The notes under the pieces are model-generated. The model had not been told where the DNA came from, searched no databases, and was given only the letters and a program-made list of their open reading frames with translations. Below are positions 1-8,405 of a stretch of 64,000 nt of DNA, piece after piece. The stretch's first letter is position 1, and every line of letters starts with the position of its first letter. The translations under genes and the position numbers were made by a program. Source of the DNA: CAVPDA01 sp963702495 (GTDB lineage Bacteria > Pseudomonadota > Gammaproteobacteria > Burkholderiales > Rhodocyclaceae). The stretch spans positions 496,001 to 560,000 of the forward strand of contig CAVPDA010000003.1 of NCBI GenBank assembly GCA_963702495.1. Reading direction: 5' to 3'.

Positions 1-186
1 GCGCTCTTCGCCGTTCGGGTAGCGGCGCAGCGCGTGCAGGCCGCGGAAGCGCGGGCTGAGCGGCGTCTTCTCCTCCGGAAACTGCACCGTGATCTTGCGC
101 GCGAAGAAGTGCCGGCCGGTCACCGCCATGCCCTTCACCAGCTCCTTGAGCATCAGGCTGCCGAACAGATCGCTCATCGAACCCAT
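1..186 (-). CDS. nuoI: NADH-quinone oxidoreductase subunit I, N-terminal 62 residues (cut by window edge)
   Basis: The first 62 codons of NuoI, the ferredoxin-like peripheral-arm subunit of complex I that carries two [4Fe-4S] clusters (N6a/N6b). The visible part has the typical N-terminal amphipathic stretch (LKELVKGMAVTGRHFF) and the conserved FPEEK and SPRFRGLHALRR segments. The cluster cysteines lie outside the window. The start is set by a GAGGTG ribosome site 5 bases upstream; an in-frame ATG three codons later (177) is a weaker alternative. It is the last visible gene of the nuo operon, 9 bases after nuoH. Identity is firm from sequence and position. Confidence 0.93.
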   Translation of the reverse strand, partial: MGSMSDLFGSLMLKELVKGMAVTGRHFFARKITVQFPEEKTPLSPRFRGLHALRRYPNGEER

Positions 187-195
187 GTCAGCACC

Positions 196-1245
196 TCACT
201 TCCAGATCGAGTACGGCGTCATCATCCAGCCGGCGATCAGCACCAGCCAGACGATGGTGAGCGGTATGAACACCTTCCAGCCCAGGCGCATGATCTGGTC
301 GTAGCGATAGCGCGGGAAGGTGGCCCTGAACCACAGGAACAGGAACAGGATGAAGGAGACCTTCGCCGCCAGCCAGAAAAAACCGTCGGGCAGGAAACTC
401 ACCGGCGACAGCCAGCCGCCGAGGAACATGATGGAGGTCAGGGTCGACACCAGGATCATGTTGGCGTATTCGGCGAGGAAGAACACCGCGAACGCCATGC
501 CCGAGTAATCCACATGGAAACCGGCGACGATCTCCGACTCGCCTTCCGCCACGTCGAACGGCGCGCGGTTGGTCTCCGCCACGCTCGATATCAGGTAGAC
601 GAGGAACATGGGCCACAGTGGCAGCCAGTTCCAGGACAGGATGCCGACGCCATGGGCAGCGAACCAGCCGCGCCCCTGGCTGTTGACGATGTCCACCAGA
701 TTGAGGCTTTGCGACACCAGCAGCACGCAGACCAGGGCGAAGCCCATGGCGATCTCGTAGGACACGATCTGCGCCGCCGAGCGCATGGCGCCGATGAACG
801 CATACTTGGAGTTCGAGGCCCAACCGGCCAGGATCACGCCGTACACTCCCATCGAGGTGATGGCCATGACGTAGAGCAGACCGGCATCGACATTGGCCAG
901 CACCAGATTGGGCGTGAATGGAATCACCGCCCATGCCGCCAGCGCCGGCCCGATGGAGAGGATCGGCGCGAGGATGAACAGCGCCTTGTTGGCGCCGGAA
1001 GGAATGATGATCTCCTTGAACAGGAGCTTGAGGCCGTCGGCAATCGGCTGCAGCAGACCCTTCGGGCCGACGCGGTTGGGGCCGATGCGCACCTGCATGT
1101 AGCCGATCACCTTGCGTTCCGCCAGGGTGAGGTAGGCCACCGCCAGCATCAGCGGCGCAATGATGAGCATGATCTTGACCAGGCCCCACACCAGGGGAAA
1201 CGCCGGGCCGAGGAGCTCTTGAATCGGCTGCAGGAAGGCTTCCAT
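196..1245 (-). CDS. nuoH: NADH-quinone oxidoreductase subunit H
   Basis: Membrane-arm subunit at the junction with the peripheral arm of complex I; it forms part of the quinone chamber. The 349 residues are almost entirely hydrophobic helices (about eight). Family signatures are visible: ERKVIGYMQVRIGPNRVGPKG near residue 45, GVYGVILAGWASNSKY in the middle and ETNRAPFDVAEGESEIVAGFH (acidic quinone-site loop, near residue 225). The length equals that of other betaproteobacterial NuoH. The ATG shares one base with the nuoG stop (TGATG), so translation is probably coupled. The region is intact. Confidence 0.97.
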   Translation of the reverse strand: MEAFLQPIQELLGPAFPLVWGLVKIMLIIAPLMLAVAYLTLAERKVIGYMQVRIGPNRVGPKGLLQPIADGLKLLFKEIIIPSGANKALFILAPILSIGPALAAWAVIPFTPNLVLANVDAGLLYVMAITSMGVYGVILAGWASNSKYAFIGAMRSAAQIVSYEIAMGFALVCVLLVSQSLNLVDIVNSQGRGWFAAHGVGILSWNWLPLWPMFLVYLISSVAETNRAPFDVAEGESEIVAGFHVDYSGMAFAVFFLAEYANMILVSTLTSIMFLGGWLSPVSFLPDGFFWLAAKVSFILFLFLWFRATFPRYRYDQIMRLGWKVFIPLTIVWLVLIAGWMMTPYSIWK

Positions 1246-3593
1246 CAGGCGCGCTCCACCGTGATCTGGCCGAACATCTCACCCAGGTTCGAGGTGCTCG
1301 CATGGCCGGCCGCGACCCGCACACAGCCGGCGGCCAGGGCGTCGTCCAGCGTCACTTCCAGCACGGCCTCGCCGGCGTCGCCTTGGCGCACCCGTACCCG
1401 GTCGCCGGCACTCACGCCCAAGTCGCGCGCCAGCGCGCAGCTCATGCCCGCCCGCGGCGGCGCCGCGTCGCGCGTCTGCTGCAGCGCCGGGGCGCGGCGT
1501 GCCAGCGTGTCGGCAAAGTAGATCGGCACGTCGGCCACGCGCTGGATACCCTGACCGGCCGCCGCCAGATTGATCGTGGCGTCTGCTGCCTCGTTGCCGA
1601 GGCGCGCGGCGAGCCCGTCGCCGACGATCTCGCTACGCACCGCCTCGCTGCTGTCGTGCTCGAATCCGGCGAGACCCAGCAGATTGCCCAGGACGCGCAG
1701 CACCTTCCACGCCGGCCGCGCCTCGTCGAGCGGCTTCACCACCGCGTTGAAGCTCTGCACCCGGCCTTCGGTGTTGACGAAGCTGCCGGAGGTTTCGGTG
1801 AATGGCGCCGCCGGCAGCAGACAGTCGGCATAGTCGAGAGCCGCCCGGTTCTTGAACGACGACAGCACGACCACCGATTCCGCCGCCTTCAGCGCCGCCA
1901 GCGCCTGCCGCGGATTGGCGCAGTCCAGTTCCGGCTCGGCATGGAGGACGACATAGGCCTTGCGCGGCTGGGCCAGCATCTGCGCCGCGTTGAGACCGGC
2001 GCTCGCGCCGAAAGGCACGGCGCCGGCAAAGTAACCGCCCACCGAGTTCGCCGCCTCGCCCAGGTAGCCGAAGGGGACGCCGCAGATGCGGGCCAGTTCC
2101 TGCGCCAGTGCATGCAATACCCCGGCCTGGGGATGCTGCTGGGCCAGGTTGCCCAGGAACACCGCGCCGCTCTTGCCGCCCACCAGGCTTTCCGCGATGC
2201 GGCGCGCCTCCTCGCCGATATGCACCGCCGCGATTTGCTCCTGCAGGGCCGGGGTGATCGGCACGCCCTTCATTTCCGCCGCCGCCACCACGATCTGCGC
2301 CAGCGTGCCGGCCATGGCGCCCGGCGCCACGACGGCGCGGGCATGGACCGGCAGCAGCAGGTCGTCCGCCGCCACGTGCAGCAGGCTGAGCTGCATGCCC
2401 CGCTTTGCCGCCTGGCGCAGGCGTTGGGCGATGAGCGGATGATCCTTGCGCAGGAAGCTGCCGATGACGAGCGCGCGGTCGAGCTTGCCGATGTCGGCCA
2501 GATTCATCCCCAGCCACGGCGCGCCAGCGAGCTTGCCGTCGAGGGAGAAATCGGACTGGCGCAGGCGGAAGTCCACGTTGGCACTGCCGAGACCGCGCAG
2601 CAGCTTCTGCAGCAGGTACAGCTCTTCCAGGGTGCTGTGGGGCGAGGCCAGCGCGCCCAGCGCCTCGGCACCATGCTTGGTGCCGATGTCCTTCAGGGCA
2701 TGGGCGACGTAATCCAGCGCCGCCTGCCAATCGACCTCGTGCCACTGGCCGCCATGCTTGATCATCGGCCGCGTCAGGCGCTCGTCCGAGTTGAGCGCCT
2801 CGTAGGAGAAGCGGTCCTTGTCGGAGAGCCAGCATTCGTTGACCTCCTCGTTCTCCAGCGGCAGCACGCGCATGACCCGGTTGTGCTTGACCTGGATGAT
2901 GAGGTTGGCGCCCAGTCCGTCGTGCGGGCTCACCGACTTGCGGCGCGACAGCTCCCAGGTGCGGGCGGAGAAGCGGAACGGCTTCGAGGTCAGGGCGCCG
3001 ACCGGGCACAGATCGATGACGTTGCCGGACAGTTCGGAATCGACCGTACGGTCCACGAAGGCCAGGATCTCCGCACGGTCGCCGCGGTTGGCCATGCCGA
3101 GCTCCATGATGCCGGCGATCTCCTGGCCGAAGCGCACGCAGCGCGTGCAGTGGATGCAGCGCGTCATGTCGGTGGAGATGAGGGGGCCCAGGTTCTTGTT
3201 GGCGACGACGCGCTTCTCCTCGCGGTAGCGCGAGGCGCTCGAACCGTAGCCGACAGCGAGATCCTGCAGCTGGCATTCGCCGCCCTGGTCGCAGATCGGG
3301 CAGTCCAGCGGATGGTTGATGAGCAGGAACTCCATCACCCCCTTCTGCGCCTTCACCGCCGCGCCGGAATGGGTGTGCACCTTCATGCCGTTGGTGACCG
3401 GGGTGGCGCAGGCCGGCAGGGGCTTCGGCGCCTTCTCCACCTCCACCAGGCACATGCGGCAGTTGGCGGCGATGGAGAGCTTCTTGTGGTAGCAGAAGTG
3501 CGGGATGTAGGCGCCGATGCCGTGGGCGGCGTCCATCACGGTGCTGCCTTCGGGCACCTGCAACTGCTGGCCGTCGATCTCTATGTCTAGCAT
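1245..3593 (-). CDS. nuoG: NADH-quinone oxidoreductase subunit G
   Basis: Largest peripheral-arm subunit of complex I, 782 residues. It starts with a plant-type ferredoxin domain (cysteines around residues 33-60, ...NCRMCLVEVEK...), followed by the His/Cys motif HPLDCPICDQGGEC and a CIHCTRC...CPVGAL pair of [4Fe-4S] motifs; the rest is a molybdopterin-oxidoreductase-like fold without an obvious catalytic role. The start is taken at ATG 3593 (MLDIEIDGQ), which overlaps the end of nuoF by 7 bases. A 19-codon upstream extension in the same frame lies inside nuoF and has no homology expectation. The extra N7 cysteine set is not evident. Confidence 0.96.
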   Translation of the reverse strand: MLDIEIDGQQLQVPEGSTVMDAAHGIGAYIPHFCYHKKLSIAANCRMCLVEVEKAPKPLPACATPVTNGMKVHTHSGAAVKAQKGVMEFLLINHPLDCPICDQGGECQLQDLAVGYGSSASRYREEKRVVANKNLGPLISTDMTRCIHCTRCVRFGQEIAGIMELGMANRGDRAEILAFVDRTVDSELSGNVIDLCPVGALTSKPFRFSARTWELSRRKSVSPHDGLGANLIIQVKHNRVMRVLPLENEEVNECWLSDKDRFSYEALNSDERLTRPMIKHGGQWHEVDWQAALDYVAHALKDIGTKHGAEALGALASPHSTLEELYLLQKLLRGLGSANVDFRLRQSDFSLDGKLAGAPWLGMNLADIGKLDRALVIGSFLRKDHPLIAQRLRQAAKRGMQLSLLHVAADDLLLPVHARAVVAPGAMAGTLAQIVVAAAEMKGVPITPALQEQIAAVHIGEEARRIAESLVGGKSGAVFLGNLAQQHPQAGVLHALAQELARICGVPFGYLGEAANSVGGYFAGAVPFGASAGLNAAQMLAQPRKAYVVLHAEPELDCANPRQALAALKAAESVVVLSSFKNRAALDYADCLLPAAPFTETSGSFVNTEGRVQSFNAVVKPLDEARPAWKVLRVLGNLLGLAGFEHDSSEAVRSEIVGDGLAARLGNEAADATINLAAAGQGIQRVADVPIYFADTLARRAPALQQTRDAAPPRAGMSCALARDLGVSAGDRVRVRQGDAGEAVLEVTLDDALAAGCVRVAAGHASTSNLGEMFGQITVERA

Positions 3594-4906
3594 GACGGGT
3601 TCACATGGATCCTGCTGCCTTCCCGCTGCACCTCCGGCGGCACCAGGCATTTCTTGTTCTCGATGTGATACTCGAATTCCGAGCGGAAGTGCTTGATGAA
3701 GCTCTTCACCGGCAGCGCCGCCGCGTCACCCAAAGCGCATATGGTGCGGCCGGCGATGTTGTCGCTGACTTCCAGCAGCAGGTCAAGGTCCTCCGGCCTG
3801 CCCGCGCCGTTCTCGATGCGATGCACGACACGGTACAGCCAGCCGGTGCCCTCGCGGCAGGGCGTGCACTGGCCGCAGGACTCCTCGTGGTAGAAATAGG
3901 ACAGCCGCTCCAGGGCCTTCACCATGCAGGTGGTCTCGTCCATGATGATGACGGCGCCCGAACCCAGCATGGAGCCGGCCTTGGCGACCGAATCGTAGTC
4001 CAGGTCGCATTCCATCATGATGTCGCCCGGCAGCACCGGCATCGACGAGCCGCCCGGGATGCACGCCTTGAGCTTGCGCCCGCCGCGCATGCCGCCCGCC
4101 ATCTCCAGCAGCGTCCGAAACGGCGTGCCCAGTGGCACCTCGTAGTTGCCCGGCCGGTTCACATGGCCCGACACCGAGAACAGCTTGGTGCCGCCATTGT
4201 TGGGGCGGCCCAGGTCGAGATACTTGTCGCCGCCGTTCAGGATGATCCACGGCACCGCCGCGAAGGTCTCGGTGTTGTTGATGGTGGTGGGCTTGCCGTA
4301 CAGCCCGAAGCTCGCCGGAAACGGCGGCTTGAAGCGCGGCTGGCCCTTCTTGCCCTCGATGGATTCGAGCAGTCCGGTTTCCTCGCCGCAGATGTAGGCG
4401 CCATAGCCGTGATGCGCGAAGAGTTCGAAACCGAAGCCCGAGCCGAGCAGGTTCTGGCCGATGAACCCGGCGCTGCGCGCTTCCGCCAGCGCTTGCTCGA
4501 AGCGCTCGTAGACTTCCCAGATCTCGCCGTGGATGTAGTTGTAGCCGCGGCCCGCGCCCATGGCGTAGCCGGCGATGGCCATGCCCTCGATCACCTGGTG
4601 CGGGTTGTAGCGCAGCAGATCGCGGTCCTTGAAGGTTCCGGGCTCGCCCTCGTCGGAGTTGCACACCACGTACTTGTCGCCCTGGTATTTCTGGGGCATG
4701 AAGCTCCACTTGAGCCCGGTCGGGAAGCCGGCGCCGCCGCGGCCGCGCAGGGCGCTTTTTTTCAGTTCGGCGATGACCTGCTCCGGCGGGATCTTCTCTC
4801 CGAGCACCTTCTTCAGCGCCTGGTAGCCGCCGCGCCGCACGTAGGCGTCGAGCCGCCAGCCGCGCTCGCCCTCCACTCCCACCGTGAGGATGTTCTGGGT
4901 CGTCAT
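3587..4906 (-). CDS. nuoF: NADH-quinone oxidoreductase subunit F (NADH/FMN site)
   Basis: Carries the NADH-binding site, FMN and cluster N3 of complex I. 439 residues. The glycine-rich FMN/NADH segment GRGGAGFPTGLKW lies near residue 55, AYICGEETGLLESIEG near 170, and the N3 cysteines are in SCGQCTPCREGT near 345 with the fourth in TICALGDAAALP. It overlaps nuoG by 7 bases and begins one base after the nuoE stop. Nothing unusual in length or motifs. Confidence 0.97.
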   Translation of the reverse strand: MTTQNILTVGVEGERGWRLDAYVRRGGYQALKKVLGEKIPPEQVIAELKKSALRGRGGAGFPTGLKWSFMPQKYQGDKYVVCNSDEGEPGTFKDRDLLRYNPHQVIEGMAIAGYAMGAGRGYNYIHGEIWEVYERFEQALAEARSAGFIGQNLLGSGFGFELFAHHGYGAYICGEETGLLESIEGKKGQPRFKPPFPASFGLYGKPTTINNTETFAAVPWIILNGGDKYLDLGRPNNGGTKLFSVSGHVNRPGNYEVPLGTPFRTLLEMAGGMRGGRKLKACIPGGSSMPVLPGDIMMECDLDYDSVAKAGSMLGSGAVIIMDETTCMVKALERLSYFYHEESCGQCTPCREGTGWLYRVVHRIENGAGRPEDLDLLLEVSDNIAGRTICALGDAAALPVKSFIKHFRSEFEYHIENKKCLVPPEVQREGSRIHVNPSC

Positions 4907-4907
4907 G

Positions 4908-5417
4908 TCACTTCAGCTCGTCGAGCAGCTTGTCGATCTGTTCCGGCGTCATCCAGCTGCACATGCGCTTGTTGTTGACCAGCATCACCGGCGCGTCGCC
5001 GCACGCACCCATGCATTCGCCCTCCTTCAACGTGAACCTGCCGTCGGCAGTGGTCTCGTTGAAGCCGATTCCCAGCTTGTGCTGCAGATAGTCGGCCGCA
5101 TGATTCGCGCCGGACAGGGCGCACGGCAGGTTGGTGCACACCGTGAGCTTGTACTTGCCCACCGGCTGCAGGTCGTACATGTTGTAGAAAGTCGCCACCT
5201 CGAACACGGCGACCGGCGGCATGCCGAGATAGCTGGCCACGAAGGCCATGGTCTCGCTCGACAGCCAGCCCTTCTCGTCCTGGGCGATGGCGAGCGCCGC
5301 CATTACCGCCGACTGTTCGTGACCGGCGGGGTACTTCGCGATCTCACGGTCGATCCTCTGCAGCGCGTCCTGGCTCAGCATCGCGGTCGTCGTCGTTGCG
5401 GCGGCAGCCTGGGTCAT
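4908..5417 (-). CDS. nuoE: NADH-quinone oxidoreductase subunit E
   Basis: 24-kDa thioredoxin-fold subunit holding the [2Fe-2S] cluster N1a. 169 residues. The four cysteine ligands are in CTNLPC (near residue 92) and GECMGACG (near 137). The N-terminus (MTQAAAATTTTAM) is low-complexity, so the true start could be the second Met (position 5381), but that ATG has no ribosome site, whereas the first lies two bases after the nuoD stop in a coupled arrangement. Works with NuoF and NuoG in the NADH dehydrogenase module. Confidence 0.95.
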   Translation of the reverse strand: MTQAAAATTTTAMLSQDALQRIDREIAKYPAGHEQSAVMAALAIAQDEKGWLSSETMAFVASYLGMPPVAVFEVATFYNMYDLQPVGKYKLTVCTNLPCALSGANHAADYLQHKLGIGFNETTADGRFTLKEGECMGACGDAPVMLVNNKRMCSWMTPEQIDKLLDELK

Positions 5418-5419
5418 GA

Positions 5420-6673
5420 TTATCGATCGATCTCGCCGAACACGATGTCCATGGTGCCGATGATGGCCACGACGTCGGCGATCATGTGGCCCTTGGCCAT
5501 CTCGTCCATCGCCGCCAGATGGGCGAAACCCGGCGGCCGCAGCTTGAGGCGATAGGGCTTGTTGGCACCGTCCGAGATGGCATAGACGCCGAACTCACCC
5601 TTGGGGTGCTCCACCGCGGCATAGACCTCGCCTTCGGGCACATGGAAGCCTTCGGTGAACAGCTTGAAGTGGTGGATCAGCTCTTCCATGTTCGACTTCA
5701 TGTCCTCCCGCGGCGGCGGCGCGATCTTGTGATTGTCCGTGATGACCGGGCCCGGGTTCTTGCGCAGCCAGTTGACGCACTGCCGGATGATGCGGTTCGC
5801 CTGGCGCATCTCCTCGATGCGCACCAAGTAGCGGTCGTAGCAGTCGCCGTTGACACCCACCGGAATGTCGAACTCCATCCGGTCATAGACCTCGTAGGGC
5901 TGCTTCTTGCGCAGATCCCACTCCACGCCGGAACCGCGCAGCATGGGGCCGGTGCAGCCGAGGGCCTTGGCGCGCTCGGGGTCGAGCACGCCGATGCCGA
6001 CCGTGCGCTGCTTCCAGATGCGGTTGTCGGTGAGCAGCGTCTCGTAATCGTCCACGTACTTGGGGAAGCGGTTGGTGAAATCCTCGATGAAATCGAGCAG
6101 CGAACCCTGCCGGTTCCCGTTCAGACGCTTCACCGCCTCGGCGTTCTTGAAGCGGTTCACCTCGTACTTCGGCATCGAATCGGGGAGATCGCGATAGACG
6201 CCGCCCGGCCGGTAGTAGGCGGCGTGCATGCGCGCGCCGGACACGGCCTCATAGACGTCGAACAGGTCCTCCCGCTCACGGAAGGTGTACAGCACCATGG
6301 TCATCGCGCCGACGTCCAGAGCGTGGGTGCCGATGCCGAGCAGGTGGTTGAGAATGCGCGTGATCTCGTCGAACATGACGCGGATGTACTGGGCGCGCAG
6401 CGGCACCTCGATGCCCAGCAGACGCTCGATCGCCATGCAATAGGCATGCTCGTTGCACATCATGGAGACATAGTCGAGCCGGTCCATGTAGGGCACCGAC
6501 TGGATCCAGGTGCGCGTCTCCGCCAGCTTCTCCGTGGCGCGGTGCAGCAGGCCGATGTGCGGATCGGCGCGCATCACCACCTCGCCGTCCAGTTCCAGCA
6601 CCAAGCGCAGCACGCCGTGTGCTGCCGGATGCTGCGGCCCAAAATTCATCGTGTAATTACGGATCTCAGCCAT
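5420..6673 (-). CDS. nuoD: NADH-quinone oxidoreductase subunit D (49-kDa)
   Basis: Peripheral-arm subunit related to the [NiFe]-hydrogenase large subunit; it forms the quinone-reduction site with NuoB. 417 residues, usual for the unfused form. GPQHPAAHGVLRL at residues 12-24 holds the quinone-site histidines; RPGGVYRDLP and the C-terminal DIVFGEIDR end are family hallmarks. It overlaps the end of nuoC by 8 bases. The separate nuoC and nuoD genes contrast with the fused nuoCD of E. coli and fit a betaproteobacterium. Confidence 0.97.
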   Translation of the reverse strand: MAEIRNYTMNFGPQHPAAHGVLRLVLELDGEVVMRADPHIGLLHRATEKLAETRTWIQSVPYMDRLDYVSMMCNEHAYCMAIERLLGIEVPLRAQYIRVMFDEITRILNHLLGIGTHALDVGAMTMVLYTFREREDLFDVYEAVSGARMHAAYYRPGGVYRDLPDSMPKYEVNRFKNAEAVKRLNGNRQGSLLDFIEDFTNRFPKYVDDYETLLTDNRIWKQRTVGIGVLDPERAKALGCTGPMLRGSGVEWDLRKKQPYEVYDRMEFDIPVGVNGDCYDRYLVRIEEMRQANRIIRQCVNWLRKNPGPVITDNHKIAPPPREDMKSNMEELIHHFKLFTEGFHVPEGEVYAAVEHPKGEFGVYAISDGANKPYRLKLRPPGFAHLAAMDEMAKGHMIADVVAIIGTMDIVFGEIDR

Positions 6674-7271
6674 GGCCGGCGTCCCCGTAGTTCTCTTCGC
6701 GGACGATGCGCGGCGTGTTCTCGCGCGGCTCGATCGTCACCGGCTGATAGACCACGCGTCCCTGGTCCGGGTCGAAGCGCATCTCGACGTAGCCGGAAAC
6801 CGGGAAGTCCTTGCGGAAGGGATGGCCGACGAAACCGTAGTCGGTGAGGATGCGGCGCAGATCCGGGTGTCCGGCGAACATGATGCCGAGCAGGTCGAAG
6901 GCCTCTCGCTCGAACCAGTTCGCGCTCGGCCACACGCCCACCAGTGAATCGACCGCCGGAAAACCGTCGTCTTCGGCAAAGACACGCAGGCGAAGCCGCC
7001 AGTTGTGGCGCAGCGACAGCAAGTGGCTGACCGCAGCAAAGCGCGGCCCCTCGCGCGCGCCTTCGCCATAGGCGGAATAGTCCACGCCGCACAGGTCGAT
7101 CAACTGCTCGAAGGCGAAATCCGGATGATCGCGCAGGGTCTGGGCCACGCCCAGATAGTCCGCGGCAGCCACTTCGATGGTCGTCTCGCCACGGTCGCTT
7201 ACGAGCCGCCTGACGCGACCGCCGAGCACGTTCTCGATATTCTGGCGAAGCATTTCCAGCCGGGCGCTCAT
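6666..7271 (-). CDS. nuoC: NADH-quinone oxidoreductase subunit C (30-kDa)
   Basis: Structural peripheral-arm subunit of complex I, 201 residues. Typical segments are FEQLIDLCGVDY near residue 55, FEREAFDLLGIMFAGHPDLRRILTDYGF near 125 and HPFRKDFPVSGYVEMRFD near 155. Its 3' end overlaps nuoD by 8 bases; 24 bases separate it from nuoB upstream. No cofactor sites are expected in this family. Confidence 0.95.
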   Translation of the reverse strand: MSARLEMLRQNIENVLGGRVRRLVSDRGETTIEVAAADYLGVAQTLRDHPDFAFEQLIDLCGVDYSAYGEGAREGPRFAAVSHLLSLRHNWRLRLRVFAEDDGFPAVDSLVGVWPSANWFEREAFDLLGIMFAGHPDLRRILTDYGFVGHPFRKDFPVSGYVEMRFDPDQGRVVYQPVTIEPRENTPRIVREENYGDAGHG

Positions 7272-7295
7272 TTCAGGGGTCGCTGCGGAATCGGT

Positions 7296-7772
7296 TTAGC
7301 GGGCAATGGTGTTGGTGCGCTTGATCTTGTTCTGCAACTGGATGAGGCCGTAGAGCAGTGCCTCGGCCGTGGGCGGACATCCCGGGACATAGATATCCAC
7401 CGGCACGATGCGGTCGCAGCCGCGCACCACGGAGTACGAGTAATGGTAATAGCCGCCGCCGTTGGCGCACGACCCCATGGAGATCACCCAGCGCGGCTCG
7501 GCCATCTGGTCATAGACCTTGCGCAGCGCAGGAGCCATCTTGTTGCACAGCGTGCCGGCCACGATCATGACGTCCGACTGGCGGGGGCTGGGTCGGAAGA
7601 CGATGCCGAAGCGATCCAGGTCGTAGCGCGCGCAGCCGGCATGGATCATCTCGATGGCACAGCAGGCCAGACCGAAGGTCATCGGCCACAAGGAACCGGT
7701 GCGGGTCCAGTTGATGACCTTGTCGAGGGTGGTGGTGACGAAACCTTCCTGCAGAACGCCTTCGATGCTCAC
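7296..7772 (-). CDS. nuoB: NADH-quinone oxidoreductase subunit B (cluster N2)
   Basis: Holds the terminal [4Fe-4S] cluster N2, which passes electrons to quinone. 158 residues. The N2 cysteines are seen in the tandem pair of LACCAIEMIHA (near residue 36), GSCANGGGYYHYSY (near 102) and YVPGCPPTAEALL (near 132). Seven bases separate its start from the nuoA stop. Intact and of normal length. Confidence 0.97.
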   Translation of the reverse strand: MSIEGVLQEGFVTTTLDKVINWTRTGSLWPMTFGLACCAIEMIHAGCARYDLDRFGIVFRPSPRQSDVMIVAGTLCNKMAPALRKVYDQMAEPRWVISMGSCANGGGYYHYSYSVVRGCDRIVPVDIYVPGCPPTAEALLYGLIQLQNKIKRTNTIAR

Positions 7773-7779
7773 CGGATCA

Positions 7780-8136
7780 TTACTCCCATTCGAGCGCGCC
7801 CTTCATCCACTCATAGATGAAGCCGACGACGAGAATGCCGAGAAACACGAGCATCGCCACGAAACCGAACATGCCGATCTCGGTGAGCACGATCGCCCAG
7901 GGAAACAGGAACGCGATTTCCAGATCGAACAGGATGAACAGGATGGCGATCAGGTAGTAGCGCACATCGAATTTCATGCGCGCGTCCTCGAACGCTTCGA
8001 AGCCGCACTCGTAAGGAGAGAGCTTTTCGCTGTCCGGACGGTTGGGAGCGAGTAACCAACCGAAAACAATCGGCAGCAGGCCGAACGCGATGCCGACCAG
8101 GATGAACAGAAGGACCGGGAAGTAGTTTTCCAGCAT
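7780..8136 (-). CDS. nuoA: NADH-quinone oxidoreductase subunit A
   Basis: Small membrane-arm subunit of complex I, 118 residues, three predicted helices (about 6-28, 60-82, 90-110). The loop between helices 1 and 2 has the conserved SEKLSPYECGFE motif and the second helix FDLEIAFLFPWA. The start is the ATG at 8136 (MLENYFPV); an 18-codon extension upstream in the same frame is not family-like. First gene of nuo; it lies downstream of the tRNA-Leu gene and may share its transcript. Confidence 0.95.
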   Translation of the reverse strand: MLENYFPVLLFILVGIAFGLLPIVFGWLLAPNRPDSEKLSPYECGFEAFEDARMKFDVRYYLIAILFILFDLEIAFLFPWAIVLTEIGMFGFVAMLVFLGILVVGFIYEWMKGALEWE

Positions 8137-8264
8137 GCTCTGTCGCGGCGTTTCGCCGCGGGGTTGGTCGCGGCAATCGGTGCCGCGCAATGCGGCACCT
8201 CGTTTTCTTGTTCACGGCCGGGGCCGCTGTTCCGACCCCGCTTTGCTGCCAAGGCACCGAATTC

Positions 8265-8349
8265 TGGTGCCGACGGTGAGACTCGAACTCACACGGCTTG
8301 CGCCACCGCCCCCTCAAGACGGCGTGTCTACCAATTCCACCACGTCGGC
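8265..8349 (-). tRNA. tRNA-Leu (anticodon GAG)
   Basis: An 85-nt cloverleaf including an encoded CCA end. The acceptor stem is GCCGACG paired with CGTCGGC, followed by discriminator A and CCA. The anticodon stem CCGTC/GGCGG (one G-T pair) encloses loop TTGAGGG, giving anticodon GAG for CUC/CUU codons. A long variable arm (GGTGGCGCAAGCC region) identifies it as a class II tRNA. The T arm GTGAG-TTCGAGT-CTCAC is perfect. It sits between secG and nuoA on the same strand. Confidence 0.96.
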
Positions 8350-8373
8350 CTTGAAACCGTCGGAGCGGGCCCG

Positions 8374-8401
8374 ATTATAGCTTGCTTCCGCTCCATCTAA
8401 A
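8374..8401 (-). promoter_or_regulatory. sigma70 promoter for tRNA-Leu and probably nuo
   Basis: A perfect -10 TATAAT (8374-8379) with a 16-base spacer from a fair -35 TTTAGA (8396-8401), immediately after the secG stop. The stretch after the -10 is a GC-rich discriminator (CGGGCCCGC), as is usual for stringently controlled stable-RNA promoters. It would start about 18 bases before the tRNA. Read-through into nuoA is likely because no terminator separates the two. Confidence 0.6.
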
Positions 8402-8405
8402 ACCC

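Noticed and set aside
1302..3590. 762-codon plus-strand open frame opposite nuoG
   Set aside because: Shadow of nuoG; composition is His/Arg/Ala-rich and has no domain signature.
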